Origin: Sphingopyxis bauzanensis
GTDB taxonomy: Bacteria; Pseudomonadota; Alphaproteobacteria; Sphingomonadales; Sphingomonadaceae
NCBI RefSeq assembly: GCF_002205675.1
Contig: NZ_NISK01000004.1
Coordinates: 372,001-436,000 of the forward strand
Length of the DNA stretch: 64,000 nt
Reading direction: 5' to 3'
Made by a program: the position numbers and the translations under genes. Shown here in pieces: positions 63,354 to 64,000 of the stretch. A model generated the notes under the pieces. The model was not told the DNA's origin and did not search any database. It worked only from the letters and a program-made list of their open reading frames with translations. Numbering within the stretch: position 1 is the stretch's first letter; every line of letters begins with the position of its first letter.

Positions 63354-63804
63354 ATCTCTCCGTCATACCGCACCGGCATGGTGAAACCACAGGCGACGGC
63401 TTCCCGCAAGGCGGGGATGAACTGCACCGGGGAGCACATATCAACCGCCGCGCGAAGCCGCCGCCCGGACCGGCGCAAGGGCCGATCATCAGCTAGACGG
63501 CGCGGCGGTGGTGTATAGATGCATGGCGACGAGAAAATTTGCGCGGGCCCGCAAAAAGACGCGGTTCGTCGCATCGCAACGGCGACGAGGTTGTCAAAGT
63601 CTGTCAGCGCGCAACTTTTCTTGAGATGCGCCGGATATTGCTCGATCAAGGGGGCGGATTTATCACCGGCGGCGCTGGCCGCGGCCCCCGCTCCCCCCTC
63701 TGGAGATCCAGCAAATCTCCTGCTCAAATATGAATTGATCGCCGATCCGGTTGTTTGTTCACGAATGGACGAACAACGAGACGAGATGTTGCTGCGACGA
63801 CATT
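63354..63804. other. 451-base stretch without a convincing gene
   Basis: Open frames here on both strands have no protein-like composition. The DNA holds an inverted pair TTGTTC (63755-63760) and GAACAA (63771-63776) about 30 bases beyond the aldolase stop, and otherwise nothing I can name. It must contain the promoter of the sigma locus near 63354-63480. Confidence 0.5.
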
Positions 63805-64000
63805 CTATATTCGCTTACTCTTTCGATGTTCCGCCGCCAGCATGTCGAGCGCGACGTCGACGATCATGTCTTCCTGCCCGCCCACCATCTTGCGCCAGCC
63901 GAGCTCGACGAGGATCGCGCGGGAGTCGAGCCCATGGTCGGCGGCGGCGGCGATGAAGACTTCGAGCGGGGCGTTGCCCGCCCCTGCCCCCATCCCGGCA
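63805..64000 (-). CDS. 4-Hydroxy-2-oxovalerate aldolase, C-terminal end (5' partial)
   Basis: The last 64 codons of a gene running off the right edge. [17 protein letters not shown] followed by [26 protein letters not shown] is the C-terminal pattern of DmpG/BphI/MhpE aldolases, which split 4-hydroxy-2-oxovalerate in the meta-cleavage pathway of aromatic compounds. The upstream genes of such a pathway (acetaldehyde dehydrogenase, hydratase) would lie beyond the window. Confidence 0.82.
   Translation of the reverse strand, partial: AGMGAGAGNAPLEVFIAAAADHGLDSRAILVELGWRKMVGGQEDMIVDVALDMLAAEHRKSKRI

Noticed and set aside
63755..63776. TTGTTC-N10-GAACAA dyad as an operator
   Set aside because: The arms are only six bases long and it lies beyond the end of the aldolase gene, not in front of a start codon; kept only as a note.
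63519..63956. 145-codon plus-strand frame in the gap before the aldolase
   Set aside because: It overlaps the conserved aldolase end on the other strand and has an Arg/Ala-rich, non-protein-like C-terminus.

Overview
The window is GC-rich, densely packed chromosomal DNA, most likely from a sphingomonad alphaproteobacterium (Sphingopyxis-like). The genus is an inference. It rests on an F1-only atpHAGDC operon, the order NDUFA12 / DUF2155 / aat, a DUF3297 gene, a KUP-type K+ transporter and many short intergenic palindromes of the kind common in sphingomonads. I recognised no tRNA, rRNA or CRISPR array.

Layout. 1-2.3 kb: the end of a regulatory PTS locus (EIIA-Man, HPr), a SpoU/TrmH methyltransferase and a META lipoprotein. 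2.4-5.8 kb (minus): RmuC, a PH-domain membrane protein, a six-helix protein, a zinc-motif protein and a PCu(A)C copper chaperone. 6-9.2 kb: dnaK with a visible heat-shock promoter, then dnaJ. 9.3-11.6 kb (minus): a patatin-like lipase. 11.8-15.2 kb: a TonB receptor and a PepSY membrane protein behind a Fur-like box. 15.3-19.3 kb: kup with a shortened KdpD-like kinase and KdpE-like regulator. 19.3-23.1 kb: priA and a secreted gluzincin. 23.1-25.4 kb (minus): DUF1203, Ada and a PEP-mutase-family protein, translationally coupled. 25.5-29 kb: a secreted trypsin-like protease, then minus-strand hydrolases and a P-loop kinase. 29.3-34.3 kb: the F1 ATP synthase operon, ending in a clear terminator. 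34.4-39.8 kb: cpaF, a secreted methyltransferase-like protein, aat, DUF2155, NDUFA12, DUF192 and RecX. 39.9-45 kb: a fatty acyl-AMP ligase, a GGDEF-EAL protein and a CHAP protein. 45.1-54 kb (minus): DUF3297, an IS110-family element, a second TonB receptor, a hemerythrin, a decayed rluE, a COG2509 flavoprotein and typA. 54.1-57.1 kb: a GbsR/MarR regulator behind a perfect 28-bp palindrome, with cyanide-insensitive-type cydAB. 57.3-64 kb: a PilZ-HTH fusion, a nucleosidase, an SBF transporter, a TelA-XpaC pair, an ECF sigma locus and the end of a 4-hydroxy-2-oxovalerate aldolase.

Most genes are household genes. The observations most worth a second look are the structured noncoding flank of the IS110-family element (possible bridge/seekRNA), the absence of any ATG/GTG/TTG start for aat together with its 211-bp antiparallel overlap with DUF2155, the 28-bp operator candidate before cydAB, the kup-kdpDE wiring without KdpFABC, the PilZ-HTH fusion, the single-domain ATP synthase epsilon subunit and the rluE pseudogene. 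All functional calls come from reading motifs and gene order by eye; no database search was possible.
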